This document shows, piece by piece, positions 33,210-43,899 of a stretch of 64,000 nt of DNA. The stretch spans positions 5,769,297 to 5,833,296 of the forward strand of contig NW_004454193.1 in the NCBI RefSeq assembly GCF_000283155.1. The letters run 5' to 3'. The notes under the pieces were generated by a model, which did no database searches, was not told where the DNA came from, and was given only the letters and a program-made list of their open reading frames with translations. The DNA is from Ceratotherium simum simum (taxonomy: Eukaryota; Chordata; Mammalia; Perissodactyla; Rhinocerotidae). Positions within the stretch are counted from its first letter, which is position 1. The number at the start of each line of letters is the position of its first letter. The position numbers were made by a program, and so were the translations under genes.

Positions 33210-33655
33210 GTAGCCAATCAAAAACTCTATTCCCCAGCCTCCCTTGCAAATGTGAGTGGTTTCATGACTAAGTTCTAGAAACAAGAAGTAAGTGGACATT
33301 GTCGAGTGGGTTTTCTGAGAAACTTCTTAAAAATTTGCTGACTCAGGTAGTGGGGGCCCTTTTGCCTTCTCCCCTTTCTCCTACTTCTCTCCTAAAACAT
33401 AGATGTGATAGTTGGCGCAGCAGGAGCCATCCTGTGATTCTGAGGCAAGCTTGAGGTTGGACACAGCACGCCAGAGATGGCGGAAGAGATGGGTAGAGGA
33501 ACCTGGGCACGGAGCATTGCTTCTGCATCATCATTGGCCTGCCTTCCTCAGGACTTTATCTTATGAGAGAAAAATGAACCCCTGTTTGGTCCAAGTTATT
33601 GTTATTTGGGGGTCTCAATTACTAATAGTTGAATACCATTACTAACTCAAACTGT
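33210..33655 (+). mobile_element. MLT1-like LTR repeat
   Basis: CTATTCCCCAGCCTCCCTTG, TTTCATGACTAAGTTCTAG, then ATAGATGTGATAGTTGGCGC and GAACCTGGGCACGGAGCATT match an LTR-like repeat that also occurs at 53690-54057. The exact family is uncertain. Confidence 0.5.
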
Positions 33656-33659
33656 CAGG

Positions 33660-34390
33660 CAACATGAGGGCACCTGCTGTACTTCATTAAACACTCAGTG
33701 GTCATCCTGGGAAACCATCTCCATGTGGGCCACGCTCCAAGAAACACATTGTCAACTGATGATGAAGCATGTTCTACTCTGATGCCTGACTATTATAACA
33801 TCTTGTTTCAAGGCCAACCTACTACATTGGAGTTACCGTTGGAACTCAAAGCCACTCGAGTTTCAAACACAAGTCATCACACAAACTTGCCCTTGTGGTG
33901 AGAATGGCAGCATCCTGCAACCATCAGTGGTGACTCTGAGGCATCTCTAACTTCTCAAGTCATGGGCCTGAGCAAAGGGTGCTTGAATCAAATCCTACTA
34001 GTAGTTGCTTAAGGTGGTTTGAATATTTGAAAATTAGCCACTTTCTTCTAAATTCAGAAGTTTTGGACCATGCCTTTTTACAGTAAACGAAATTATTTGT
34101 TTAGCACCCACCTTTCCCACATATTTCTGGGAACTGCTCCGCCCCCCCCCCACTCCATCCGCATTGTTAGGTGGATATCACAGTCTTAGTGAAATGTAGG
34201 TTTGGTCCAAGCCAGAGTGGCTGAGCCAATGTGGGCCAATCAGAGCCCTTCCCTAGGATTTTGCAAAGGGAACCAAGGTTGGTGGAAACTGGACATGTGT
34301 AAACTTGGGAACTGTTGTTAGTCATGTTTCTCCACTCAGAATGAGAAACGGAGAAATCCAGAATGCAGAAATAGAAACGACTGAAGCAGA
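33660..34390. other. Unassigned sequence
   Basis: No recognised gene or repeat apart from a C-run at 34142-34151. Confidence 0.4.
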
Positions 34391-34401
34391 AAGACACAAA
34401 A

Positions 34402-34413
34402 TGTGTGTGTGTG

Positions 34414-34462
<49 letters not shown>

Positions 34463-34490
34463 AAGAGGGAGAGAGAGAGGGAGAGAGAGA
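34402..34490. repeat. Compound (GT)n-(GA)n microsatellite
   Basis: About 48 bp of GT with one CATG interruption pass directly into about 40 bp of GA-rich sequence. It explains the histidine/threonine-repeat and cysteine/valine-repeat frames on the two strands. Confidence 0.95.
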
Positions 34491-34554
34491 TTGGAAGTGG
34501 GTGGGATTAAGTAGGGAGAAGAGATCAATGAACCAGTAAGCTAACAAACTTTTT

Positions 34555-34708
34555 TGGTTTCCCCCAGGGTAGTTCAGGTGCCTGGTTTCAGTCCATTCTC
34601 AGATCTTGACTTTTACTAAATTCCTGAGGCTTCCTCTAATAAGTTACTCTTTTTCACTTAAGCTAGCTGGAGTCCATTTCCATAACTTGCAACCGAAACT
34701 TAACTACC
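34555..34708 (+). mobile_element. Dispersed LTR-like family C, partial
   Basis: CTTAAGCTAGCTGGAGTCCA, followed by TAACTTGCAACCGAAACTTA, is a decayed copy of the end of the repeat found in better shape at 39050-39515. Confidence 0.45.
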
Positions 34709-34825
34709 GCGTAAACCTCCAAATACTCTTTCAGAATTTGAGGAATAGTCAGTGACTTCTGTGTAGTTTCTTAAATTGACGCTGATGTCTGCAGACCTAA
34801 ATAGATGTCACATTGGTATTTTTCA

Positions 34826-35075
34826 TGAACCACATTCACTGAGCACCTACTATGTGCTGGGCTGTGGTGGGAGTGAGGAAGACATATTCCCTGCCCTCAA
34901 TGAGCTTACAATCTAGTGGCAGCGATGGATATGTGCTCACCTAACAGACGTATGATCACGTTTGACTCCCATCCACCCTGTGAGGTAGAAGTGATCTCCA
35001 TCTATAGGTGAAATAAAACTGAAATTCAAAGTGGTTGGCAATTCTCTCAGGGTCATGCGGCCATTAATCAGAGGA
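34826..35075 (-). mobile_element. LINE-2 tail (antisense) joined to MIR-like part
   Basis: ATTCACTGAGCACCTACTAT, CCTGCCCTCAATGAGCTTAC form an antisense L2 tail (34826-34925). CCTGTGAGGTAGAAGTGATC and AGGGTCATGCGGCCATTAAT after it look like the second half of a MIR in sense. Confidence 0.6.
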
Positions 35076-35179
35076 CCCTTCTGGGACCCCTCCTCAGATT
35101 GGTCTTACTCCCAAGCCGTTACCCTAATCATCTTACAATACTGTAAACAACCCATAAGTGCCTCTAATAAAAGACCCCC

Positions 35180-35738
35180 CCCAACCCCATTTTGGAAAAT
35201 CACTGTGGAATTCATGGGTAAGTGGTTCACCTTCTCCAGTAGGAGGGCTTTCTCCCCTCGGCTAAGCCCAGCTCTGTCATCAGGGCTGTGGATCCCACTG
35301 CTGCCTCTATATCTTCCCAGAAAACACCCGCTCTCAAGCCCTCATCCTCTCTCTTCCATGTCCAGAGGACATATCTATCCTTCCTGACATCTTCAACATA
35401 CTCAAGTCTCATCCATTTTAACAACCCTCCTCCATGCCACATTGCTATCCATCTCCTTCTCTCGCCTCCCTTTCATAGTCAAAAGAGCTGTCATTGTCAA
35501 AAAGAGCTGTCTGGACAAGGTCTTCGCTTCTCCACCTCCAAGTACCTCATTAACACACTCCCAGCTGACTCCTGCAGCCATCATGCCACCAAAGTAACTT
35601 TGGGCGAGGTCACCAATGATCTACCTTGTTACACATAGTTACTTGTTACATATAGTGAACTTTTTCCAGTACTCATCTCTCTTGACCTTTCAGGGATGTT
35701 TGATGCTGAGGGCCACATCCTTCCTCTCGACGCACTTT
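35180..35738 (+). mobile_element. LINE-2 ORF2 region, sense
   Basis: CATCATGCCACCAAAGTAAC, GAGGTCACCAATGATCTACC and CTTGACCTTTCAGGGATGTT match the L2 reverse-transcriptase coding region upstream of the usual 3' fragments. It is out of frame and broken. Confidence 0.65.
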
Positions 35739-35749
35739 CTTTCTTCCTT

Positions 35750-36466
35750 CTTTTTTTTTTTAAAAAAACATTTATGGAGGTGAAATTTGCATCACGTAAA
35801 ATGAACCATTTTAAAGTGATTCAGTGGCATTTAGTATATTCAAATGTTATACAGCTACTACCTCTATCTTGTTCCAAAACATTTCCAGCACCCCAAAGTC
35901 CAATCGCTTACTCGTTAAGCAGCTTCTCCCCATTTCCCTCTCTCCCCAGACCCCAGCAACCACCAATCCATGCTCTGTATCTGTGGATTTATTATTCTGG
36001 ATATTTCGTATAAAAGGAGTCATAGTATATGTAACCTTTTGTATCTGGCTTCTTTTGCTTAGCATCATGTCTTGGAGATTCATCCATGTTGTAGCATATA
36101 GCAGTACTTCATTTCTTTTTATGGCTGGGTAATATTCCATTGTTTGTATATACCACAGTTTCTATATCCATTCATCCATTGGTGGATATTTGAGCTATTT
36201 TCATCATTTGGCTATTGTGAATAGTAATGCTACGAACACACATGCACATGTACTTGCTTAAATATCCATTTTCAACTCTCTTGGGTATATACCTAAGAGT
36301 GGAATTGTGGGTTTATGTGACAATTTTGTGTTTAACTTTTCAAGGGACTGCCAAACTGTTTTCCCTAAGGACTGAACCTTTTTACATTCTCACCAGCAAT
36401 GTACAAGAGTTCCAGTTTCTCCATATTCTCACCAACACTTGTTATTTTCTTTCTTTCTTTTTTTTT
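35750..36466 (-). mobile_element. L1 3' end, antisense, truncated at the duplicated segment
   Basis: GAAATTTGCATCACGTAAAA, TTTCATTTCTTTTTATGGCT, GGGTAATATTCCATTGTTTG and CTCACCAGCAATGTACAAGA are antisense L1 3' UTR and ORF2-end phrases. The L1 stops near 36450. A TTTCTTTCTTTC/T-run (36446-36467) follows, and then the duplicated segment begins. The L1 does not resume on the other side. Confidence 0.9.
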
Positions 36467-36921
36467 TGTTAGAACTTGGGATGTCACTGCTCACCCTCGA
36501 GAACAATGCTTACTCCGCTCCTTGGGATGGTGCCCATCTTACACATTTGTTTCCTTGCCGACATGAATATCTTCGAGCTTGTGAGAAAATTCAAGCTAAT
36601 TTTTGTTTCTGATACTAGGGCCTCCATAGCTAAACTGCTGTTGCCCATGAGGGCAGTGACCATACCCACCTGGTCGCCGTCATCTCCCTAGAGACTACAG
36701 GAGCTCAATGCACGTTTGTGGGGCAGAATCGCCTGCCTTGAGTTGAAGTTCCCTGGGAATGGAGAGCCCAGTGCGTGTGCTTCATCCTTTTCTGTCTCCC
36801 CCACAGTGCCCAGCGTGACTTCACATTCTTTGTAGGCCTTCCAAGAAGGTTTGTGTCATTGGAGTTGGCAATAATGTCCTGGAAGCAGAACAAGAGTCTA
36901 AAGTGCCTTCAGTTTATCAAG
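36467..36921. repeat. 455-bp direct duplication, copy A
   Basis: This segment (TGTTAGAACTTGGGATGTCA to CAGTTTATCAAG) recurs at 40104-40558, offset 3,637 bp and in the same orientation. Comparing the lines by eye, I find one difference: T at 36807 against A at 40444. It matches no repeat family I know. On the minus strand a frame with no stop (about 36484-36684) reads GDDGDQVGMVTALMG and on to EGEQ, but nothing identifies it. A pyrimidine-rich tract ending in CAG (36787-36806) resembles a splice acceptor. These are weak hints only. Neighbours: an antisense L1 on the left and unique AT-rich DNA on the right. Confidence 0.97.
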
Positions 36922-36924
36922 CTT

Positions 36925-37425
36925 AATATGGATCCTTCCAAACATTTTTCTATATATTTACATATATGAATGTACATAGTAACTAATTTTACAATCAGAA
37001 CGATACAGTTATTTAATACAAAACAAAAGAATTGGGGGAATACAAGGGGGGTTGGCTGAATATTTTGGTCAATTATTCATTAACTAAAACTTAAAGAATG
37101 AACGTGGGGCTTTTATTTCAGAGTAAAATCATTCACCTCAATTTTTAAATGACAAGACAAAATGTATGGGACAAATTTTAAAGTTGGAGTGGTGGACAAG
37201 GTACATTCATGAATAGCTGAAATAAATCATAAGCAAACCATCTTCTGTTCTTTCCTTTGTATTAAAAAATATTAAACACACGCCCATGGGTGCTCTTTCA
37301 TTAAAAGTTTTAAATAAATACGTTTTGTAGAGTAACAGTAATGTTTGGAATACAAATAAATAGAGGGGGAAAGACGCCGGGCACAAGAAGAGAGCAGAGC
37401 ACTGCGGGTGGAGCATCTCTGTCGC
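36925..37425. other. AT-rich unassigned sequence
   Basis: No gene or clear repeat was recognised. Confidence 0.4.
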
Positions 37426-37429
37426 CCAG

Positions 37430-38285
37430 GCGAGCTCCCGTCCGCTGCATCAGTGGTGGTGGTGCTGCAATGTCAGGGCGAGGAGATTAAATGGCTCTAA
37501 TCCCATTCTACTCTATGACTAGCTCGAGAAATGACCTCTAGCGAGATCTGGCCCTTGTTCTACCCAGCAACTAGGTTTTTCTTACAGAAAATAAATTAAA
37601 AAGGTGTGACCTTGCTGAAGGCTTCCTGAGAAAATGAGATACATCTTGTCACGGGCAGAGGAGCCTATTTGTTCAATTTGAAAGGCTGCCGCTTTGCTCC
37701 GATTAGAAGTTAAGATAAAGGCTGGGGATGAAAAGAGGAGAAACATTCCTAAGCGAGGAAATTAAAGAGCTACATCGGAGACGCTCTCAGCACTACAGTG
37801 GGCTTTTTGTGTGGGGTTTATCGGGCCCCATCAGCCACACCTTGTCCCTGTGCTTCTAGCTCCCTCTCCTCCAAGCACACAAAAGCCTGCCATGTAGGGA
37901 GCGGAGGAGAAGCCCCCTCGCCGATAGCCATCAGCAGCGCCCACCCCCCTCCACTGCAGGTCGCGGCGGTGGAAAGTGACCCACCCAAATTTTATTCTGT
38001 GGGTGAAAAGACTCAAAGTCGTTTCATCGGTCCACTGAAGGGACCCGGTCGAGTAGCTTCCTACCTTCCCAGCCAAGAAACATATCGCATCTTGGAGAAG
38101 TTCTTCCAAGTTCGCTCAAATAAATGGGCACTGAAATGCCTTTGTGCCCATAAAAGTTCCAAGCCAACCCCAATTTCCACCCAGAGCCCCTGGAGCAAAG
38201 AATCCTTCTTTCAATTTCTCTCTTCATTTTATAGACATCTTTTATGTTCCAGAACGTCTTTCAACTTTTAAAGTAATAGCGCTTA
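37430..38285. promoter_or_regulatory. Candidate conserved block
   Basis: This is non-repetitive sequence with scattered CpGs (GCTGCCGCTTTGCTCCGATT near 37685-37704; AGGTCGCGGCGGTGGAAAG at 37959-37977). Overlapping frames of 92 (minus) and 157 (plus, 37798-38271) codons exist. The 157-codon frame is the longest on the plus strand after the 165-codon one near 5 kb. It shows no domain. Regulatory or non-coding RNA roles are inferred possibilities only. Confidence 0.25.
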
Positions 38286-38439
38286 CGGGAAAAGAGGAGG
38301 CAAGAAAAAAATGCTGTACTTTTCCACATGCTCTAAATTTATCCCCAACATCTCTTCCTTGGTTCTCTTTGCCTATCGAGGTTCCAAAGACTAGCCGGAT
38401 AGGCCAGACTTCTCAACCTGGAATTCAATGACCTTGACC

Positions 38440-38647
38440 GTATGAGACCAACTCACCTTTCCAGTTTTACCTCTTTTTATTCCTCCCTACACTCCAGTCT
38501 TGAACATATTTTTCACTTTTCACCTCCATGTCTTTGCTTGAGCTGTTAATGCTGCTAGAATTCCTTTCCTCACTGTATCTTTCTTTTCAGCTCCTGCTGT
38601 CTACACTGCCATGTGTCTTTATTTGCAGAGTCTACCTATTTGGGGAG
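38440..38647 (+). mobile_element. LINE-2 fragment, sense, interrupted by LTR
   Basis: CTCCATGTCTTTGCTTGAGC and AGAATTCCTTTCCTCACTGT match the L2 3' region. The fragment ends at the LTR insertion. Confidence 0.55.
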
Positions 38648-39034
38648 TGTATTAGTTTGCCAGGGCTGCCATAACAAAGTACTACAGACTGGGAGGCTTA
38701 AACAATAGAAATTTATTTCCTTACCATTCTGGAGCCTAGAAATCTGAGATCAAAGTATCCGCAGGGTTGGTTTCTTCTGAGGTCTCTCTCCTTGGCTTAT
38801 AGGTGGCTGTCTTCTTGTGTCTTCACACAGTCTTCCCTCTGTGTGTGTCTGTGTCCTAATCCTCCTCTTCTTATAGGGACACCACTCATATAGGAATAGA
38901 GTCCACCCTAATAACCTCATTTTAACTTAGTTACCTCTTTAAAGACCCTACCTCCAAATGTAGTCAAATTCTGAGGTCCTGGGGGTTCGGACTTCAATGT
39001 GTGAATTTTGGGGGACACAACTCAGTCCATAACA
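38648..39034 (-). mobile_element. Solo ERVL-MaLR LTR (MLT1/MST-type), antisense
   Basis: It starts TGTATTAGTTTGCCAGGGCT and ends CTCAGTCCATAACA, the antisense of an MLT1/MST-type LTR, with TG...CA ends. A 5-bp target duplication GGGAG flanks it (38643-38647 and 39035-39039), as expected for this class. Length is 387 bp. No internal region is present. Confidence 0.85.
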
Positions 39035-39049
39035 GGGAGAATCCCTCAC

Positions 39050-39515
39050 CCTATTGGTATTGGTGGGAGGAAGGCACTCAACCCACTATGAGAGCTAACA
39101 GGAAAGATAATCTCTTTCCCAACTCCTGACAGTGGACATACAGGCCAGCAGCCCACATTGCCCAATCAAATGCCCTCACCTGGACCTGGATTCTCGCAGC
39201 AGTGAAGCAAAGATGCGGGACAACAGAGAACGTCTTCACGGGAACCACACTGAGTCAGGCAGCAGTGCAGCCTGGGAGAGTCCAGCAGAGCAATATGACT
39301 AGGATGGTCCCAACCAGGCTGTTCATGGGGGTGACGTTGGCCATGTTCCTCACTGCAGGACCTCCCTTGGTTCAATCTCCACATTCAATCCTGGTTCTCA
39401 AGCTCTCCATGGATTCTTGGGCCAATACGTTCTTTCCAACAAGTTCCTTTTCTTCTAAAGCTAGCCGCTGCCCATTTCTGTTTCTTGCAACCAAGAACAC
39501 CAGCTGATACACCCT
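39050..39515 (+). mobile_element. Dispersed LTR-like family C
   Basis: CTCTCCATGGATTCTTGGGC, CAATACGTTCTTTCCAACAA and GCAACCAAGAACACCAGCTG, with a closing GATACACC, mark the 3' half of an LTR-like repeat. Its TCCTTTTCTTCTAAAGCTAG recurs at 34555-34708 in decayed form. Confidence 0.55.
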
Positions 39516-39629
39516 TTCTCAAGGCACAGCTGTGCTGCTGCCATTTCCATAAAGTCTTCTTAAGAGTATCTCTCTATTGAGACAGCATCTCTTCTTCCCC
39601 TCAGCTTACCTAAACTTTGTGCTTTCACT

Positions 39630-40103
39630 TGGACAACTCTTTACAGGGCATCTACCAAGTACTAGGCCCTATATTTGGTGCCACACATCAGAAGAGAACC
39701 AAAAACACACATGACATTTTTCTGGGGGTGAGAGGAGAGATGGAATTTTTAAAAGCACACTATTCAGTAACTATAATTATAATTGAAGGAGAGGGTGGAG
39801 TGTGATGGGAGCACGTTAAAAGGAGATAGACAGCTGGTGGTGGTGGATGGGAGGGAGGAACGGTCAGGGAAGGCCATCATGGGGAAGGGGTTTTTGAGTT
39901 TCCATGTGAACACTGAGTGGAATCAGCCAGGAGAGGTGGAGGGGAGCAGAGTGAAAGGTTGGCTGAAGCGGCCAGCACAGTGTCCAGACACAGGGGTTCA
40001 GGTATACGAAGCCCTGAGGCCAAAAGAAGAATGGCAAAACCAAGGACTTGAAGGCAGCAGAGTCGAGGGGAGCTTGATGAGAGATGACGGCAGGTCAGAG
40101 TCA
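39630..40103 (-). mobile_element. LINE-2 fragment, antisense, truncated at the duplicated segment
   Basis: GCATCTACCAAGTACTAGGC, GGTCAGGGAAGGCCATCATG, GAAGCCCTGAGGCCAAAAGA and CAGGTCAGAGTCATG give the antisense L2 order. The L2 is cut off at copy B and does not resume after it. Confidence 0.75.
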
Positions 40104-40558
40104 TGTTAGAACTTGGGATGTCACTGCTCACCCTCGAGAACAATGCTTACTCCGCTCCTTGGGATGGTGCCCATCTTACACATTTGTTTCCTTGCCGACA
40201 TGAATATCTTCGAGCTTGTGAGAAAATTCAAGCTAATTTTTGTTTCTGATACTAGGGCCTCCATAGCTAAACTGCTGTTGCCCATGAGGGCAGTGACCAT
40301 ACCCACCTGGTCGCCGTCATCTCCCTAGAGACTACAGGAGCTCAATGCACGTTTGTGGGGCAGAATCGCCTGCCTTGAGTTGAAGTTCCCTGGGAATGGA
40401 GAGCCCAGTGCGTGTGCTTCATCCTTTTCTGTCTCCCCCACAGAGCCCAGCGTGACTTCACATTCTTTGTAGGCCTTCCAAGAAGGTTTGTGTCATTGGA
40501 GTTGGCAATAATGTCCTGGAAGCAGAACAAGAGTCTAAAGTGCCTTCAGTTTATCAAG
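40104..40558. repeat. 455-bp direct duplication, copy B
   Basis: It is identical to 36467-36921 except at 40444. Left of it is a truncated antisense L2. Right of it is unrelated unique sequence (AATGACTTAGCTTCATTGTT). No poly(A), target-site duplication or terminal inverted repeat is visible at either edge. The only shared edge bases are included in the stated limits. Confidence 0.97.
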
Positions 40559-40709
40559 AATGACTTAGCTTCATTGTTCACTCAAGTTTTGGTACTGTGT
40601 GTGAACACTGAATTATTTGAGAACTGATGGTATCTTGTGCCTTCGGACACATCTGTGGAAATACATGTGGCAACTATAGGCATCAGAAATAAGGCCGGGT
40701 ATCGTACAC

Positions 40710-40835
40710 CTGGCTATATATTGGGGTCCTGGCTCTGGCATTGATCTGCACAAATGATTTCACTTCTATAGGCCTTGTTTACCTTTTTGAAATATACCTG
40801 GAAGAATGCAATATCCTACTCCACCGCAACGACTG
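40710..40835 (+). mobile_element. MIR SINE fragment
   Basis: GGGGTCCTGGCTCTGGCATT and TTCACTTCTATAGGCCTTGT resemble the MIR 5' half. Confidence 0.4.
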
Positions 40836-40839
40836 GGAG

Positions 40840-42150
40840 GAGAATGGTGCCTCCTCTGAGCTGAAGTGGTAATTTCCAAAGGGTCTGGTCTGGTTTCCTA
40901 TTCCTCTGCATACACAGAATGAAGGAATCAGGAGGGCAGCTGACTCCTGAGCTAGGGCAGAGAGAGGCCCCAAGTCCTGTGGCAAATACTATCGAGCACA
41001 GGAATATCTGAGGTTCCATTTTAAGGTGATTTCTCTTGTGTGGTGTAAACACCCTCCATCTCTCTTCTCAAACTTGAGCAAAGTCTGCTATGCATGTGAA
41101 GGGCTTTGGTAAGTGAGTCTGAATGCAGAAATCAACAAGTCTAAGTGTCAGGGCTGAGTTGAAGCATTTGGGGCTAGGAGTAGCACAGAAGCATGGTGAG
41201 GGAATTCAGAGAGTGGAACTAACTGGACAGAAACCAGAGTCATATGGGATGGAAAAAAAACCCACCCAAAACCCAAAATAACTCATCAGCTGCTCCCTAC
41301 CCTCTGGAAGCCCCTGAAAGATTAGGAAGGCATGGGGCTCTCCTCTGTGCTTCCAACGGGATCACGCCAGTTTCTTTTGGTTCTCAAGAGACAGGATAGT
41401 TCATCCAACATCTGAGTCAGGGTAAGATGCTGCAGTTGGGGAAGTCCATCCTGTGGCCTTTCTCCAATACTAGCTTTGCAATCAAGTGTTTCTACAAACA
41501 TTTAAACATAATTGGCTAACACTTTTAGTTTTGAGATCATCATTTTAAGAAAAGAACTGAGCATCTTAGAACTTTATCCCCCCAAAATATTCTCTCTAGA
41601 TAAATAGAGCTGCCCAGTATGGCTTGTCCAGCAAACCAATTTGTCTATTGAATGAAGCCCCCAAACTCAGTATCAGCAAGCTGACCCCTGGGCTTCACCT
41701 TCCTGTGTTTGCATTATTTAGCATTCTAAGAGGGTTGGAGGCTTGGTTGTCTCCAAGAGCAAGGAGGAAATGCTACCTATTACCGGGAAACCCAAGCATC
41801 AGAGATGCCTGCTCCTTAGAACAGCTGGTGACAAGGGGGAGAATCACAGCACACTCAGAATATTACTAACCATCGTCAAGAACAAATTACAGTGCCCAAC
41901 ATTAACAACTGCTGGCTGAGCCTGCGGGCCAAGGCTGCATTGTGAGTATTTCCCCTGACAAAGTTCTTTAGTCTTTCAGGATCACCTTCTATTAAACAGA
42001 GACCCAAGGAGTGTTTATTTGTAAGACAGTCGGTATGCCGTGCCATTTAATAACAATGTTTATAGTGTCACCCTGTCCCAATGTACTTACTATATCTACA
42101 TCTATAATTTATGTGTGACTAAGGAACGAACTCTATTACGTTTTGCTTTT
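40840..42150. other. Unique sequence, no gene seen
   Basis: About 1.3 kb without a recognised repeat. Short frames have no domain. Confidence 0.4.
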
Positions 42151-42156
42151 CCCTAC

Positions 42157-42192
42157 TGACAATAACAACAACAACAACAATAATAACTACTA
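42157..42192. repeat. (CAA)n/(TAA)n microsatellite
   Basis: CAATAACAACAACAACAACA followed by ATAATAACTA is a short trinucleotide tract. Confidence 0.85.
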
Positions 42193-42194
42193 CC

Positions 42195-42440
42195 ATTTTT
42201 GAGTGCTTTTTAAGTGTCCAACCATATTCTAAGCACTTCATACACTTTGTGTCTTTTAAGCCGTATCAATAATGATGCTACAAGCTTCGTACTGTTATTT
42301 TCCCAGTTTTACACATGAAGACAATGAAGCTTACAGAGAGTAAGTGTCTCCCAAGGTCCAGGACCCATAGCTAGGAATTGACACAGACAGGATTCAGGAG
42401 TCAGACTTTTCTCCATAGCCCACGCTTTTACTTATAATCT
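42195..42440 (+). mobile_element. MIR SINE
   Basis: TTTTGAGTGCTTTTTAAGTG, ATATTCTAAGCACTTCATAC, TTTCCCAGTTTTACACATGA and GGACCCATAGCTAGGAATTG run in MIR order. Confidence 0.75.
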
Positions 42441-42444
42441 GACG

Positions 42445-43895
42445 CATTCCCACACTGCTGGTGTAGGTGAAGGGCAGTGTGGTCAGACCAGGTCTGTGTT
42501 TAATGCCTCTGAACTTCTATTCAAACATATGTCCACCCGTCATGGTGAACAGAAGCAAGAAGCCGGCCAGGATGGGCCGCGGTATTCCTGCCTCCCTTTT
42601 TTCTCCCACCCCTGATGCTGAATTCCCTCCCTCATACGACAGCAAGATCGATGGCAGAGAGATACTGGTAAGGGAAAACTACAGGGATTGAGTAAAATTT
42701 GTTTCAGGATGTGGGCGTGCCATGTATGTTACAAATTCAACTATCATCAGGGGTTGTAACTTTGGTTTACCTAATGAATATTTTCAATTTGAGGGAATGA
42801 AAAGTTATTGATTACAGACCTGGGGTAGCCGGTCCAAAGGCACAATTATGCATGATTCTAGCAGTGGGCACCAAGGCCTGATTGGGGCACCAGGCAAAAC
42901 AAATGTCAGGTTGTTACCTTGATCAAGACAAGTGCCAGGGATGTGAAAATCCAAGAATATGGGACAATCAAGGAACCTACAGCGTGAGAGGCCAGAGGAC
43001 AGGAAAAGGCATTGAGAAGGATGTGACCCACGTCAAGAAGAATCTAGAGACTCATTCCCTAATATAAAGGGGCACCAAAGTGGCTCCCCTGCCCCATCCT
43101 TATGACAACGAGGTGTCAGCCGTGGTCTGTTGGGAGCCTGACCCTCAGGTTAAGCTGGCCTTGAACTCCAGTCCCTGGCGGGTCCCTCCCGTCTGTGGCA
43201 AATACACCGGGGTACGCGGGGCAGAAACGTTGTCATCCACAGCCTCTCACTAGTTCCGTGGCTCTACTCGCCCCACTCCTCCTCATGCTGAACATCCCCC
43301 CCATATCTTACTCAAGCCCCTCCATCTCCTCCAAGGACCCTCCAGAGTGTCAATTTCCATGCCAAGCACGTCAAGTATTTTCACTACAAGGAAAGCCTGC
43401 CCGCCCCCAGAGGATCTGGTGAATAACAATTTCTCCGTTTCATTGTCTAGGGACTGTCTGAGAATGACGAGGCTACAGAGAGTGGAGCAGGTGTGGGAGG
43501 GGTGTGCTGTCATAAGGCCTCACGCATCTCCGAATCACTTCCTCTACTTGGGTTTGTCTTTCCCCCTGTTTCCTGAGATCCCACCTCAACAGAAGTGAGA
43601 TTTTGCTTTTTGATTGGAGTTGGACCTTTTAGTGCTTAGGTTTTTGGATGATACCGCTCAAAATGAGAGGTTCAGAAAGTGCCACCAACAAAGAATCTCT
43701 TGTCCCTCACCTCCAAATACCTCACAGTATGACCCACCCCTCCCTTCAGGGCCCAAACTCTAATGTGACAATGGGGCTAACCCAGACCTGCCTAGAGTTG
43801 ATGCTCGTTCAGTACATGGTTGGGGCTTACGTAGAATACAGTTGGTACGTACACAGCCTTTCTAACCCATCAAGATAACAACCAAATTCATTCCT
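42445..43895. other. Unique sequence, no gene seen
   Basis: GC-richer unique DNA with overlapping short frames on both strands (for example 43195-43598). I see no domain or repeat I can name. Confidence 0.4.
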
Positions 43896-43899
43896 CTCG

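Noticed and set aside
34167..34547. 126-codon minus frame with Thr-His repeats
   Set aside because: It is the translation of the GT/GA microsatellite.
36476..36691. 71-codon plus frame repeated identically at 40113-40328
   Set aside because: Identity of the frame simply reflects the DNA duplication and gives no independent support for coding.
38648..39034. Possible intact endogenous retrovirus
   Set aside because: Only a solo LTR is present. No internal coding region was seen here or beside any other LTR in the window.
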